Source: Candidatus Woesearchaeota archaeon
GTDB lineage: Archaea; Nanobdellota; Nanobdellia; Woesearchaeales; WJKR01
NCBI GenBank assembly: GCA_016927245.1
Contig: JAFGNA010000017.1
Coordinates: forward strand, 1 to 64,000
Length of the DNA stretch: 64,000 bases
Direction: 5' to 3'
Shown: positions 55,363 through 63,794 of the stretch, one piece after another
Layout of the letters: every line of letters begins with the position of its first letter
How positions within the stretch are numbered: position 1 is the stretch's first letter
Position numbers and translations under genes: made by a program
The notes under the pieces: generated by a model
The model's database searches: none
What the model saw: the letters and a program-made list of their open reading frames with translations, nothing else
What the model was told of the DNA's origin: nothing

Positions 55363-55458
55363 CCAACGACTGCGTCAATTTGTGTAATAATGAAGAATCC
55401 TGTGTAAAATTACCTTAAATTTTTACACAAAGCCCCTCATTTCCGGCTTTGTGTAAAA
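55363..55458. repeat. Shared junction: right end of element 1 and left end of element 2
   Basis: The copied transposase tail and TTTTACACAAAGCC (55421-55434) end element 1. After CCT comes CATTTCC (55438-55444), then GGCTTTGTGTAAAA (55445-55458), the exact inverse of the right end, opening element 2. So one CATTTCC separates the two elements. Confidence 0.75.
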
Positions 55459-55571
55459 TATGAGTTTTGTGTAAAAATGACAGATTCTGTGTAAGAATAC
55501 CACTGGACATGTATCGTAGTAATATTTATAATCTCTTAAACCCTTGAATTCTACGATTAGGAGGCTTTACA

Positions 55572-55820
55572 ATGGAAGAGAAGGTAAAACAAGAATTAGC
55601 ACGCAACGAAGGCTATGTGTTTTTTCTGTCCGATTACGAAGTGAGACTTGGCTGGAAAGCAGGTAGTGTTATTACCGCAGCATTTTTTAAGAGGCCCAGG
55701 GATGACTTTGATAACCACCAACCATTCACGGAAGATGAAGTCCAACAACTGATAGAAGACCTTAAAGACTTAAGTGACTGGCGACATTATCGCAGGCTTA
55801 AGAACAAGCTGAATCAGTAA
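55572..55820 (+). CDS. Unknown small protein, first cargo gene
   Basis: 82 residues. GAAGG-type sequence TTAGGAGGCTTTACA precedes the ATG, a good ribosome site, and TATA (ATATTTATAATC) is about 45 bp upstream. GYVFFLSDYEVRLGWKAGSV begins a strand-rich part, followed by a helix (TEDEVQQLIEDLKDLSDWRH). Acidic overall. No family recognised. Confidence 0.65.
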   Translation: MEEKVKQELARNEGYVFFLSDYEVRLGWKAGSVITAAFFKRPRDDFDNHQPFTEDEVQQLIEDLKDLSDWRHYRRLKNKLNQ

Positions 55821-55851
55821 TTTAAAAATAGCAGAATCTGTGCAAAAATGG

Positions 55852-56355
55852 TTACAAGTCTATTTTCGCGCCACATAACTCACAAAACACCTTGCTCAGG
55901 GTGCAATCTCTCCCGCAACCGTTCCAATCAGAACATAGATGGCACTCTTCTTTGTTATGCTCAAGTTTTGCTGGCTGGTTGCATTTGTTGCATTTCCAGA
56001 CACCCGATACGGCGTGACTTTTGTAATCGAAGACTTCGTAGCGAAAGCCCCCACGTATAGAATAACGACCTCCTTTAAATCGGATCATATCGCCGTCATT
56101 GCCATAAACTACTCCTTTCTTCAAATCATCAGCATATTTTTCTTCTAATGCCATTCGTTCACGATGTCCGTTAATAGCTTTAGAGACCATATCATCATCA
56201 ACATACCACTCACGACCTTTTTTGTAAGCAGGCACTTCAGTGGATGCTAGTGCCACATACCCTCTTGCGTTAGCAGACTTCCTGTACCATTCGTATGCAT
56301 TTGAAAAGGCACCCGGTTCTGCTTTATATAAATCGACAGCATCTTTTAGCTTCAT
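55852..56355 (-). CDS. Zinc-finger protein, possible excisionase-like
   Basis: 167 residues from MKLKDAVDLYKAEPGAFSNA. The N-terminal part with VPAYKKGREWYVDDDMVSKA reads like the MerR/excisionase-type winged helix that uses KKGREWYV to contact DNA. The C-terminus has four Cys pairs (CNKCNQPAKLEHNKEECHLC, CGRDCTLSKVFCELCGAKID), so two zinc sites. It may regulate or assist transposition, or be cargo. The track's longer start is upstream of the likely one. Confidence 0.6.
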   Translation of the reverse strand: MKLKDAVDLYKAEPGAFSNAYEWYRKSANARGYVALASTEVPAYKKGREWYVDDDMVSKAINGHRERMALEEKYADDLKKGVVYGNDGDMIRFKGGRYSIRGGFRYEVFDYKSHAVSGVWKCNKCNQPAKLEHNKEECHLCSDWNGCGRDCTLSKVFCELCGAKIDL

Positions 56356-56462
56356 TCCTATTGTGGAAGTCGTCACAGATAAAAAATTTTTCGTTCAAAA
56401 ACCGCGTAATAAATACATTCTCAGGGCAAAGACATTTATATAAGAATATATACCTTATAGGT

Positions 56463-56702
56463 ATGGGAAGGGGACGAGGCATATTTGGTATGTCAATAGC
56501 ATCTCAAAGAGCATGGCAGAACACCATTTCTTTTATCTTCATTATCGTTGGAATATATTTGGTACTGGCATGGTTAGAAATAACCCCATTCACAGCAAGA
56601 TTTGAGTTCCTCAACAATAAAGCCAACCTGATATTGACAGCAATTATTTTAATCGTGATAGGTGTTCTGCTCAGTGAAAAAATCAAATCCCTCTTTTCGT
56701 GA
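56463..56702 (+). CDS. Small two-span membrane protein
   Basis: 79 residues from MGRGRGIFGMSIASQRAWQN, about 25 bp after a TATA box (CATTTATATAAG), so leaderless. Two hydrophobic helices: TISFIFIIVGIYLVLAWLEI and ANLILTAIILIVIGVLLSEK. It overlaps the next gene by 29 bp. Confidence 0.65.
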   Translation: MGRGRGIFGMSIASQRAWQNTISFIFIIVGIYLVLAWLEITPFTARFEFLNNKANLILTAIILIVIGVLLSEKIKSLFS

Positions 56703-57198
56703 TGACTTAAAAGAACTCACAAGTCCGTCAAATTTTATTGTCGGACTTGTCACACCAGTTGTTATAGGTGTTATTCTAAATCAAGAAAAGAAGATTATTA
56801 CTGCACTCACAGTCACCAGTACAATGTTAGGACTCATCATTTTATACTTCTTTTTTAGATGGATCATATATTACAGAAGTGAGAGTGAGGAGAAAAAGAA
56901 ATCACAAAAAAATGGAAATAAACCACGGGTAATAAACACAAAAACTACAATACAAGAGGATGCACTCTTTATTCTTGATACAATCTACTCTTTGTATGCA
57001 AATGATCAATCAATACAAGCAACAACACTAATAAATCATTTTAAAGATTGGGAAGGGAAAAGAATCAACAAAGCATTGAGATTCTTGAACGATGAAGGGT
57101 ATATAGATTTGAAATTCATGTTAGGAAACACAAAAGGAGTCCAGAACTTCCTCTTTAAAAAGATTACAAACGAAGGAATAAAACTAATAGAAAAATGA
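56674..57198 (+). CDS. Membrane protein with C-terminal winged helix
   Basis: 174 residues from the GTG at 56674 (MKKSNPSFRDDLKEL). Two hydrophobic helices (FIVGLVTPVVIGVIL, VTSTMLGLIILYFFFRWIIY) precede a basic linker and a winged-helix-like end (EDALFILDTIYSLYANDQSI, RINKALRFLNDEGYIDLKFM, NEGIKLIEK). It may sense something at the membrane and bind DNA. Its stop overlaps the next start (ATGA). Confidence 0.62.
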   Translation: MKKSNPSFRDDLKELTSPSNFIVGLVTPVVIGVILNQEKKIITALTVTSTMLGLIILYFFFRWIIYYRSESEEKKKSQKNGNKPRVINTKTTIQEDALFILDTIYSLYANDQSIQATTLINHFKDWEGKRINKALRFLNDEGYIDLKFMLGNTKGVQNFLFKKITNEGIKLIEK

Positions 57199-57443
57199 AA
57201 TGGTTCGAAAATCTATGTAGATACCATTACCGACATGAGCGCGAAATACCTGAATTGAAGAGAAAATTTGGGATTGTTAATGTTGTCGGCTCTATACTTC
57301 TCTCAGTGGCCATTATTGAATTAGTAAATCTTATTTTCATTGATAAAATCATTAAAATTATCATCCTTGCCTTCGCAGGTAGCATACTAATAATGATTAG
57401 TCAGAGTATTCATTTTATTGAGAAAAAAAGAGATGATTTCTAA
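57195..57443 (+). CDS. Small membrane protein coupled to the previous gene
   Basis: 82 residues, ATGA overlap with the gene before. N-terminus charged (MKWFENLCRYHYRHEREIPE), then two hydrophobic helices (NVVGSILLSVAIIELVNLIF, IIILAFAGSILIMISQSIHF). It converges with the DUF1829-like gene, overlapping its end by 4 bp. Confidence 0.6.
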   Translation: MKWFENLCRYHYRHEREIPELKRKFGIVNVVGSILLSVAIIELVNLIFIDKIIKIIILAFAGSILIMISQSIHFIEKKRDDF

Positions 57444-58234
57444 TTAAATATTTCAACTGATTCTTCCCTCTCAGACCAAAGAAGCGTTTTTACAGAATAA
57501 GTTTCAAACTTTTTCAGGTCGTCTGGTGAAACTTTTCTCTCCTGGTCATTAATGATAACGAATTGATCAGCTGAAGCGTGAACCGTCGCACCCCCCCTTA
57601 TATCTGATAGTGTGAATAAGACCGCCCTATATCCAGTATTAGACGGGGAGTTAATAACCTTGACAATTTTTTCGTTTTCCTCTTTTTTCCTTGATGGAAT
57701 AACAAAGTCAATCTTATTGCTGAAGCCCTTTCCTTCAATCGTCACATCTCGTGTTGCAGGTATAGAATGCTCTGCAAAGAAATTGGCAACATCTTCAAAG
57801 AACAACGCTTTAACATAAGGTTTTGAAAGTATAAACATATCACCAATATTTATCATTGCTTGAATTAGTTTATGTTTGCTCTTTGCCAAATCCGACTCTT
57901 TACATTCAATGAATATTTCAGAAGTGTCGTTATCAAACCGGACCCCAAGACCATTGATGAACTGCGAGAGGATGTCTTTTCTATTTTCTGTGAGTTCAAG
58001 ATTGTTCGTTTTGAGATCATAATAAGTCATACCATCATCGGTTAATTTATAAGAATCTGATTTCTCATTGTAAACAACATAAATTCTCAAGTAGTCATTA
58101 TGTGTATCAAGGAATGGACTGTCAATGGAGGCAATTTTTACTCCTTCTTCGTTCGAGGGAATATCTTTAAAACTAATTCTTTCTCTTAGCCAATTCAAGT
58201 AATCCTCAATTAGTTTGTCCGGTTGAAGAGTCAT
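57440..58234 (-). CDS. DUF1828/DUF1829-like protein
   Basis: 264 residues from MTLQPDKLIEDYLNWLRERI. The N-terminal half (VYNEKSDSYKLTDDGMTYYD, LGVRFDNDTSEIFIE) fits DUF1828; the C-terminal half (VTIEGKGFSNKIDFVIPSRK, RAVLFTLSDIRGGATVHASA, VIINDQERKVSPDDLKKFE) fits DUF1829. The C-terminal part looks like a restriction-like or nuclease fold, but I cannot point to proven catalytic residues. It follows the DUF6978-like gene with an ATGA overlap. I recall such pairs from mobile and defence-type regions; family names need checking. Confidence 0.7.
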   Translation of the reverse strand: MTLQPDKLIEDYLNWLRERISFKDIPSNEEGVKIASIDSPFLDTHNDYLRIYVVYNEKSDSYKLTDDGMTYYDLKTNNLELTENRKDILSQFINGLGVRFDNDTSEIFIECKESDLAKSKHKLIQAMINIGDMFILSKPYVKALFFEDVANFFAEHSIPATRDVTIEGKGFSNKIDFVIPSRKKEENEKIVKVINSPSNTGYRAVLFTLSDIRGGATVHASADQFVIINDQERKVSPDDLKKFETYSVKTLLWSEREESVEIFN

Positions 58235-58683
58235 TTTTTCCAGTTTCCTGCGCCAGCAGATTTTTGAATTTTGATGCTCGTCTTTGCAATATTGCATAAT
58301 TCCATGAATTTCTCAATCACAGATCCAAAGTCACTAAGGTCTTTGAAACCATATTGATTTGCTGGAAATGCAAACCTGTCATTGTATCCTTCCCTATATA
58401 CATGAACATGAGGACCTGTCACTTTTACTCCACCCGGATTGATGTGCACGCGATCATCAACATCAAGCCTCAGCAATGTGAAAACACTGTGGACTCTGTG
58501 ACCACATCTCATCATTTTCAGCTCGATTTTTCCTTGTTTAATGTCAAGCGCAAATATATCGCCGTGAGCATCCGACACAACAGGTTCGCTGAGGTCAAAT
58601 GATTCGGTCAACTTGACCTCCGTCACATTTTTTAATCGTTTTGGAACTTTCAGGTATTCAGTTGCTTGATCCTGTTTTAACAT
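58231..58683 (-). CDS. DUF6978-like protein
   Basis: 150 residues from MLKQDQATEYLKVPKRLKNV. FDLSEPVVSDAHGDIFALDI, RVHSVFTLLRLDVDDRVHIN and PHVHVYREGYNDRFAFPANQ give a His-rich strand cluster typical of the small family that pairs with DUF1828-type genes. The track's longer ORF begins inside a zinc-ribbon gene in another frame. It ends with KSAGAGNWKK and overlaps the next gene (ATGA). Function unproven. Confidence 0.65.
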   Translation of the reverse strand: MLKQDQATEYLKVPKRLKNVTEVKLTESFDLSEPVVSDAHGDIFALDIKQGKIELKMMRCGHRVHSVFTLLRLDVDDRVHINPGGVKVTGPHVHVYREGYNDRFAFPANQYGFKDLSDFGSVIEKFMELCNIAKTSIKIQKSAGAGNWKK

Positions 58684-58819
58684 CCTTTTTCCTCGGCCTA
58701 TTCCAGTACGGACTCTTACACTTCGGGCACACTCTTGGCTCGCCATCTGTGTTCTCTCGCGGAACCCATATATGACTACACCTTTCGCATTGGAACGCAT
58801 CGATAGTTATCTTTGCCAT
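58658..58819 (-). CDS. 53-residue zinc-ribbon protein
   Basis: Too short for the track. FQCERCSHIWVPRENTDGEP followed by CPKCKSPYWNRPRKK is a complete four-Cys zinc ribbon with the W-PR and SPYW-PR spacers seen in small archaeal and bacterial proteins of toxin/defence neighbourhoods. Its end overlaps the DUF6978-like start by 26 bp. It heads the coupled trio. Confidence 0.7.
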   Translation of the reverse strand: MAKITIDAFQCERCSHIWVPRENTDGEPRVCPKCKSPYWNRPRKKDVKTGSSN

Positions 58820-58972
58820 TTTAATGTACCGTCCGTACTTGACCAGTGATTTAAATATACTTATATAATCCTATTATAGTATTAGTATATTACTATAAAT
58901 ATTTTACTAAAGCGAAAACTATATATACTTCTACTATATACCTAATAGTAATATATTAATAAGTGAATAAAT
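58820..58972. promoter_or_regulatory. AT-rich transposase upstream region
   Basis: About 150 bp made largely of TATA/ACTATA/TAGTA motifs, including TAGTATATTACTATA and a cluster near 58925-58960. It contains the divergent promoters for the zinc-ribbon operon and the transposase and may hold operators. Confidence 0.4.
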
Positions 58973-60106
58973 GTGACGACCGATAGCATTATATTTGTTA
59001 CACCGACACCCGGACAAGTCACCGAGGTGGAGAGTGAGGAACAAACAAAATTCACGGACGACGAAAGGATCATTGAGATCCCTCCGGAGGATAAACAATC
59101 TCCAAGGAAGAGCAAACCCACTTATCCTCAAAACTGGCAAGCATATAATGCAGCAAAGACTAATGAAGACACCTACTTTAAACGCCTTCTAAGAGAACTT
59201 CTGTTCGTCAGCATAGATGAGAAGCCCTCAAAAAAACCCGGTAGGAAGGGCTACAGCGACCAGGATAAGATATTCGCTATGTGCATCAAAATATACTACA
59301 AGGGCGATCTACGCAAGGCCGAAGGCATCCTAAAAGAGCTCAAGAACCTCAAATTCATAGAGAAGGTGCCTTGCTTTAAAAGCATCGACAATTTCTTCAA
59401 CGACGAAACACTCACCAAAATACTGGATAATCTCATTCTCATCAGCGCATTACCGCTTGCACAGATAGAAGAGACAGGAGCTATAGACAGCACAGGCTTC
59501 AGTACGAGCCAGTTTGAGAGCTGGAACACATTCAAATGGGGGAAGCACGAAGGGAAAGAACGCGTCTGGAGAAAAGCCCATGCATGCACCTGCTGCAAGA
59601 CCAACGCATTCCTCAGTATTAAAGTTACTGAGAAGAACGTCGGTGACGCGGCGATGTTTAACGACGTTGTTGGCAACTACACCAAATACTTCAATATGCC
59701 TGATTTCGTCGCAGACAAGGCGTATCTGAGCAGAGACATTCTTAAAACTATCAAGAAACTCGGCATGAACCCCTACATCCCGTTCAAGAAGAACAGTATC
59801 CAAGCAGCAAAAGGTGCTATGATCTGGAGTCAAATGTACGCAGAATTCATGACGAACCGAGAGGAGTTCATGCAGAAATACCACCGCAGAAGCAATATTG
59901 AGACGAGTTTCCACATGCTCAAGATGCGCTTTGGCAACCATTGCATGACGAGAACCTTCCATGCACAGACCAACGAGATCAAAATCAAAACACTCTGCTT
60001 GAACCTCTGTATTCTCATTCAGGAGATGTTTGAGCGCCAGATAGTGATTGATTTCAACGACTGTGTTAATCTGTGTAATAATGAAGAATCCTGTGTAAAA
60101 TTGTGA
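58973..60106 (+). CDS. DDE transposase (IS4/IS5/IS1182-like)
   Basis: 377 residues, GTG start at 58973. The RNase-H-like core is complete: first Asp in GAIDSTGFSTSQFESW, second in FVADKAYLSRDILK, Glu in HRRSNIETSFHMLKMRFG (Y-R..E..F pattern). An N-terminal helical part (GYSDQDKIFAMCIKIYYKGD) precedes it. The last 16 residues are encoded within the right-end iterons, so the gene runs to the transposon end. It should cut the GGCTTTGTGTAAAA ends of both elements. Confidence 0.88.
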   Translation: MTTDSIIFVTPTPGQVTEVESEEQTKFTDDERIIEIPPEDKQSPRKSKPTYPQNWQAYNAAKTNEDTYFKRLLRELLFVSIDEKPSKKPGRKGYSDQDKIFAMCIKIYYKGDLRKAEGILKELKNLKFIEKVPCFKSIDNFFNDETLTKILDNLILISALPLAQIEETGAIDSTGFSTSQFESWNTFKWGKHEGKERVWRKAHACTCCKTNAFLSIKVTEKNVGDAAMFNDVVGNYTKYFNMPDFVADKAYLSRDILKTIKKLGMNPYIPFKKNSIQAAKGAMIWSQMYAEFMTNREEFMQKYHRRSNIETSFHMLKMRFGNHCMTRTFHAQTNEIKIKTLCLNLCILIQEMFERQIVIDFNDCVNLCNNEESCVKL

Positions 60107-60134
60107 TTATTTTTTACACAAAGCCCTCATTTCC
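60063..60134 (+). repeat. Right end of element 2 with CATTTCC flank
   Basis: Three iterons (CTGTGTTAAT, CTGTGTAATAAT, CCTGTGTAAAATT) precede the inverted end TTTTACACAAAGCC (60112-60125), then CT and the third CATTTCC copy (60128-60134). The grpE promoter region follows immediately. Confidence 0.75.
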
Positions 60135-60209
60135 GTAAATTATTTAAATGAGCTCATTCTACACCAACCTTGTCGACTTTAAATCAACAAAAACTAGGTG
60201 TTTTCGCGC

Positions 60210-60686
60210 ATGGCAGACAAGAAGAAAAGCAAGACCGCGGAGCTCAAGGAACAAGTCCAAGAGCTCACTAACTCCCTGCAACGGGCACGGGCAGAACTCG
60301 AGAACTATCAGAAACGCGTGGAGCGCGACCGGGAACAGCAGCAGAGATACGCCTCTGAAGGCGTCCTGAAACGGTTCCTTCCCATCCTAGACAACCTCGA
60401 GCTCGCCCTCAAGCACTGCACCCAGCAGGACGATTTCTACCGTGGCGTGGAGATGATCTACGCGAACATCAGGAGCATGCTCGAGGAGGAAGGCGTCAAG
60501 CCTATCCAAGCACTAGGACTCCCCTTCGACCCGTACCGGCACGAGGCCCTGCTCACTAAGGAGTCAGACCAACCGGAGAACGCGATCGTCGACGTCATGC
60601 AGCAAGGCTACACCTACCACGACAAAGTCTTGCGACCCGCAAAGGTCGCCATCAGCAAGAACAAGACAGGAGGGAAAGAAAAATGA
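60210..60686 (+). CDS. grpE: GrpE nucleotide exchange factor
   Basis: 158 residues from [21 protein letters not shown] long N-terminal coiled coil ([20 protein letters not shown]) precedes the GrpE head: [55 protein letters not shown] and VAISKN. It releases ADP from DnaK. Its stop overlaps the dnaK start by 4 bp. The transposon end lies about 80 bp upstream, so promoter changes are possible. Confidence 0.95.
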   Translation: MADKKKSKTAELKEQVQELTNSLQRARAELENYQKRVERDREQQQRYASEGVLKRFLPILDNLELALKHCTQQDDFYRGVEMIYANIRSMLEEEGVKPIQALGLPFDPYRHEALLTKESDQPENAIVDVMQQGYTYHDKVLRPAKVAISKNKTGGKEK

Positions 60687-62551
60687 GCAAAATCATAGGG
60701 ATAGACCTAGGAACGACGTTCTCCGCAGTGGCGGTGATGGAAGGCGGCAAGGCCACCATCATCCCGAACGCGGAGGGCAGCAGAACCACGCCGTCAGTAG
60801 TGAGCATCACCGATGACGGCGAGCGATTGGTGGGCCAGATAGCGAAGAACCAAGCCATCACCAACCCTGACAACACGGTGCGGAGCATCAAGCGCCACAT
60901 GGGAGAAGACCACAAGACCAAGATGCAGGGCAAGGAGTACACGCCGCAGGAGATCAGCGCGATGATCCTGCAGAAGCTCAAGACGGACGCAGAGGCCTAC
61001 CTCGGGGAGAAGGTCGAAAAAGCAGTCATCACCGTCCCAGCCTATTTCGAGGACGCGCAGCGGCAGGCTACGAAGGACGCTGGCAGGATCGCCGGGTTGC
61101 AAGTGGAGCGCATCATCAACGAGCCCACCGCGGCCTCGCTCGCGTACGGCCTAGACAAGGGGCAGGACCACACCATCCTCGTCTTCGACTTCGGCGGCGG
61201 CACGTTCGACGTGAGCATCCTTGAACTGGGCGATAGCGTGTTCGAGGTCAAGGCCACGAACGGCGACAACCACCTCGGCGGCGATGACATCGACGACCTC
61301 ATCATCGACTGGCTCGCCGACAAGTTCAAGAAGGCGCAAGGCATCGACCTGAAAAAGGACCGGACCAGCCTGCAACGGCTGAAGGAAGCGGCGGAGAAGG
61401 CGAAGATCGAGCTCAGCAATAAGAGCAAGACGAGCATCAACATCCCCTTCATCACCGCTGATGACAAGGGGCCGAAGCACCTCAACGAGGAGCTCACCAG
61501 GGCGGAGTTCGAGCGCCTCATCAGTGACATCATCGAACGGCTCAAAGTCCCGACCATGCAAGCCCTGAACGACGCCAAGCTCAAGCCGGCGGACATCGAC
61601 AAGGTCATCTTCGTCGGCGGCAGCACCAGGATTCCCAAGGTGCAGGAACTCGTGAAGAGCATCACGGGCAAGGACGGCGACAAGTCCGTGAACCCTGACG
61701 AGGCAGTCGCCCTCGGCGCAGCCATCCAGGCAGGCATCCTCGCAGGTGACGTCAAGGACGTCCTGTTGCTGGACGTCACGCCGCTCAGCCTCGGCATCGA
61801 GACGCTGGGAGGGGTGATGACCAAGCTCATCGATAAGAACACGACCATCCCGACGAAGAAGAGCCAGGTCTTCAGCACCGCGGCGGACAACCAGAACGCG
61901 GTGAGCGTCCACGTCCTGCAAGGGGAACGACCGATGGCCGCCGATAACAAGACGCTCGGCAGGTTCGACCTCATAGGTATCCCGCCCGCGCCGCGGGGCG
62001 TGCCGCAGATCGAGGTGACGTTCGACATCGACGCCAACGGCATCGTGCACGTCAAGGCCAAGGACCTCGGCACGGGGAAGGAGCAGAGCATCAAGATCAC
62101 CGCGACGACTAACCTGTCAGAAGAGGAGATCGATAAGATGCGGCGGGAGGCAGAGACCCACGCTGAGGAGGACAAGCGGAAGAAGGAGGAGGTCGACGTT
62201 GTCAACGAGGCTGACTCGCTCGTGTATTCCTCGGAGAAATTGTTCAAGGACTTCGAGGGCAAGGTGGACGGTGAGAAGCTCAAGGACGTCAAGGCAAGGA
62301 TTGACGAGCTCAAGAAACTGCTCGAGCCGGAGCAGAAGGACGTCAAGGCCATCAAGGGCAAGCTCGAGGCCATCAACAAGGATCTCCAATTACTGTCGTC
62401 GGAGCTGTACCAGAAGGCTGCTGAGGAGCAGGCGAAGCAGCAGGCCGCGGGCGGTGACGCGAAGGGCGGCAAGAAGGATTCCAAGAAGGACGGGAAGGTC
62501 GTCGATGCTGACTTCGAGGAGGTCAAGGACGACAAGAAGGGCAAGAAATAA
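60683..62551 (+). CDS. dnaK: Chaperone DnaK (Hsp70)
   Basis: 622 residues, full length. Phosphate 1 [19 protein letters not shown], connect and phosphate 2 [18 protein letters not shown], adenosine motif [14 protein letters not shown], and a full substrate domain ([20 protein letters not shown], then [15 protein letters not shown]). A Lys/Asp-rich tail ends the protein without the bacterial EEV-type signature. Presence in archaea reflects old transfer from bacteria; it forms an operon with grpE and dnaJ. Confidence 0.98.
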   Translation: MSKIIGIDLGTTFSAVAVMEGGKATIIPNAEGSRTTPSVVSITDDGERLVGQIAKNQAITNPDNTVRSIKRHMGEDHKTKMQGKEYTPQEISAMILQKLKTDAEAYLGEKVEKAVITVPAYFEDAQRQATKDAGRIAGLQVERIINEPTAASLAYGLDKGQDHTILVFDFGGGTFDVSILELGDSVFEVKATNGDNHLGGDDIDDLIIDWLADKFKKAQGIDLKKDRTSLQRLKEAAEKAKIELSNKSKTSINIPFITADDKGPKHLNEELTRAEFERLISDIIERLKVPTMQALNDAKLKPADIDKVIFVGGSTRIPKVQELVKSITGKDGDKSVNPDEAVALGAAIQAGILAGDVKDVLLLDVTPLSLGIETLGGVMTKLIDKNTTIPTKKSQVFSTAADNQNAVSVHVLQGERPMAADNKTLGRFDLIGIPPAPRGVPQIEVTFDIDANGIVHVKAKDLGTGKEQSIKITATTNLSEEEIDKMRREAETHAEEDKRKKEEVDVVNEADSLVYSSEKLFKDFEGKVDGEKLKDVKARIDELKKLLEPEQKDVKAIKGKLEAINKDLQLLSSELYQKAAEEQAKQQAAGGDAKGGKKDSKKDGKVVDADFEEVKDDKKGKK

Positions 62552-62596
62552 AAACACCTCCTTTTTTTCTTTTTTAAATATTGTTGGGTCGGGACC

Positions 62597-63718
62597 ATGG
62601 CAGAGAAGGACTACTACGACATCCTCGGCGTGGGCAGGGATGCCTCCAAGGAGGATGTCAAGAAGGCGTACAAGCGGCTCGCCAAGAAATACCACCCTGA
62701 CCTGAACAAGGACGACCCTGACGCCGAGCGCAAGTTCAAGGAGGTCAACGAGGCCGCCTCAGTCCTCGGCGATGAGCAGAAGCGGGAGCAGTACGACCGG
62801 TTAGGCGCTGACGCGTTCAAGAACGGAACGGGCGGCTTCAGCGGGTTTGACTTCTCGGGTTTCGGCCGCGCGCAGGGCTTCGACTTCGAGGACATCTTCG
62901 ACACGTTCTTCGGCGGCAGGGGGTTCGGTTCTCGTCGCAGGGGAGCCGACCAGCCAGGCGCTGATCTCCGCTATGACCTCAGCGTCACGTTGGAGGAGGC
63001 GGCTGAGGGCGTGCAGAAGGAGTTCAAGGTGAGGAAGCGCGTGCCGTGCGAGCGGTGCGGCGGGCTTGGCGGCACGGGTATGGAGACGTGCAGGACGTGT
63101 CATGGCCAGGGCGTGGTGCGCCAAGCGAGAAGGACTGCGTTCGGGGTGTTCCAGACGACGATTGCGTGTCCTGAGTGCGACGGCTCGGGGAGGCGGTTCG
63201 AGGAGACTTGCGATGCGTGCGGCGGCAGTGGCGTGGAGACCAAGGCTGTGCGCATCAAGGTGGAGGTGCCTGCTGGCGTGGAGGATGGCGTGCGGCTCCG
63301 CGTGCAGGGCGAGGGAGACGCAGGGCTGCGCGGCGGGGAGCCTGGTGACTTGTACGTGTTCGTCACGGTGGAGGAGCATGAGCACTTCGTCCGTGAGGGC
63401 GTTGACTTGCGCCTCGTCATCCCGGTCAGTTTCGTCCAGGCGACGCTCGGCGCGGAGATTGAGGTCCCGACGTTGTTCGGCCGCGCCAAGCTCAAGATTC
63501 CTGCGGGCACGCAGACTGGTACGACGTTCCGTCTCGGGGGGAAGGGCTTGCCTTCGTTGCGTGGCTCGCGCAGGGGTGATCAGCTCGTCACCGTGGAGGT
63601 GGACGTGCCGCGGCGGCTGAATGGTAGGCAGCAGCGTTCGTTGGAGGCGTTCGCCGAGACGTTGGGTGAGGGTGTTAGGCCGCAGCAGTCCTTGTTCGAG
63701 AAGATATTCAAACGATAA
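62597..63718 (+). CDS. dnaJ: Chaperone DnaJ (Hsp40)
   Basis: 373 residues. J-domain with [20 protein letters not shown] and the YHPDLNK segment (HPD), a Gly/Phe linker, a zinc-binding domain with four CxxCxGxG motifs ([35 protein letters not shown]) and a C-terminal substrate domain. It stimulates DnaK. A T-rich stretch (CCTTTTTTTCTTTTTT) separates it from dnaK and may be a partial terminator. Confidence 0.97.
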   Translation: MAEKDYYDILGVGRDASKEDVKKAYKRLAKKYHPDLNKDDPDAERKFKEVNEAASVLGDEQKREQYDRLGADAFKNGTGGFSGFDFSGFGRAQGFDFEDIFDTFFGGRGFGSRRRGADQPGADLRYDLSVTLEEAAEGVQKEFKVRKRVPCERCGGLGGTGMETCRTCHGQGVVRQARRTAFGVFQTTIACPECDGSGRRFEETCDACGGSGVETKAVRIKVEVPAGVEDGVRLRVQGEGDAGLRGGEPGDLYVFVTVEEHEHFVREGVDLRLVIPVSFVQATLGAEIEVPTLFGRAKLKIPAGTQTGTTFRLGGKGLPSLRGSRRGDQLVTVEVDVPRRLNGRQQRSLEAFAETLGEGVRPQQSLFEKIFKR

Positions 63719-63794
63719 CCACTACGAAGTGACAAAAACCGAAAAGTTTATAAATGGTCTGTGAGACCACCACGAACAGAGGTGAACCACCCCG

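Larger units (their letters stand above)
54729..55437 (-). mobile_element. Element 1: non-autonomous TIR element with toxin-antitoxin
   Basis: About 709 bp. Its left end carries three TGTGTAA iterons; its right end (TTTTACACAAAGCC, 55421-55434) plus 60 bp before it is nearly identical to the last 75 bp of element 2, including the final codons of the transposase (NDCVNLCNNEESCVKL). It has no transposase of its own. Inside are only the RelE-type toxin and its antitoxin. It looks like a deletion derivative, mobilised in trans, that carries the pair. Confidence 0.7.
55445..60127 (+). mobile_element. Element 2: 4.7-kb transposon with cargo genes
   Basis: Bounded by perfect 14-bp inverted ends, GGCTTTGTGTAAAA (55445) and TTTTACACAAAGCC (60112-60125), with TGTGTAA iterons inside both ends and CATTTCC on both sides, like a target duplication. 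It encodes a DDE transposase at the right end and about eight AT-rich cargo genes: a small acidic protein, a zinc-finger protein, three small membrane or winged-helix proteins, and a coupled zinc-ribbon / DUF6978-like / DUF1828-DUF1829-like trio. It ends about 80 bp before grpE. Confidence 0.75.
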
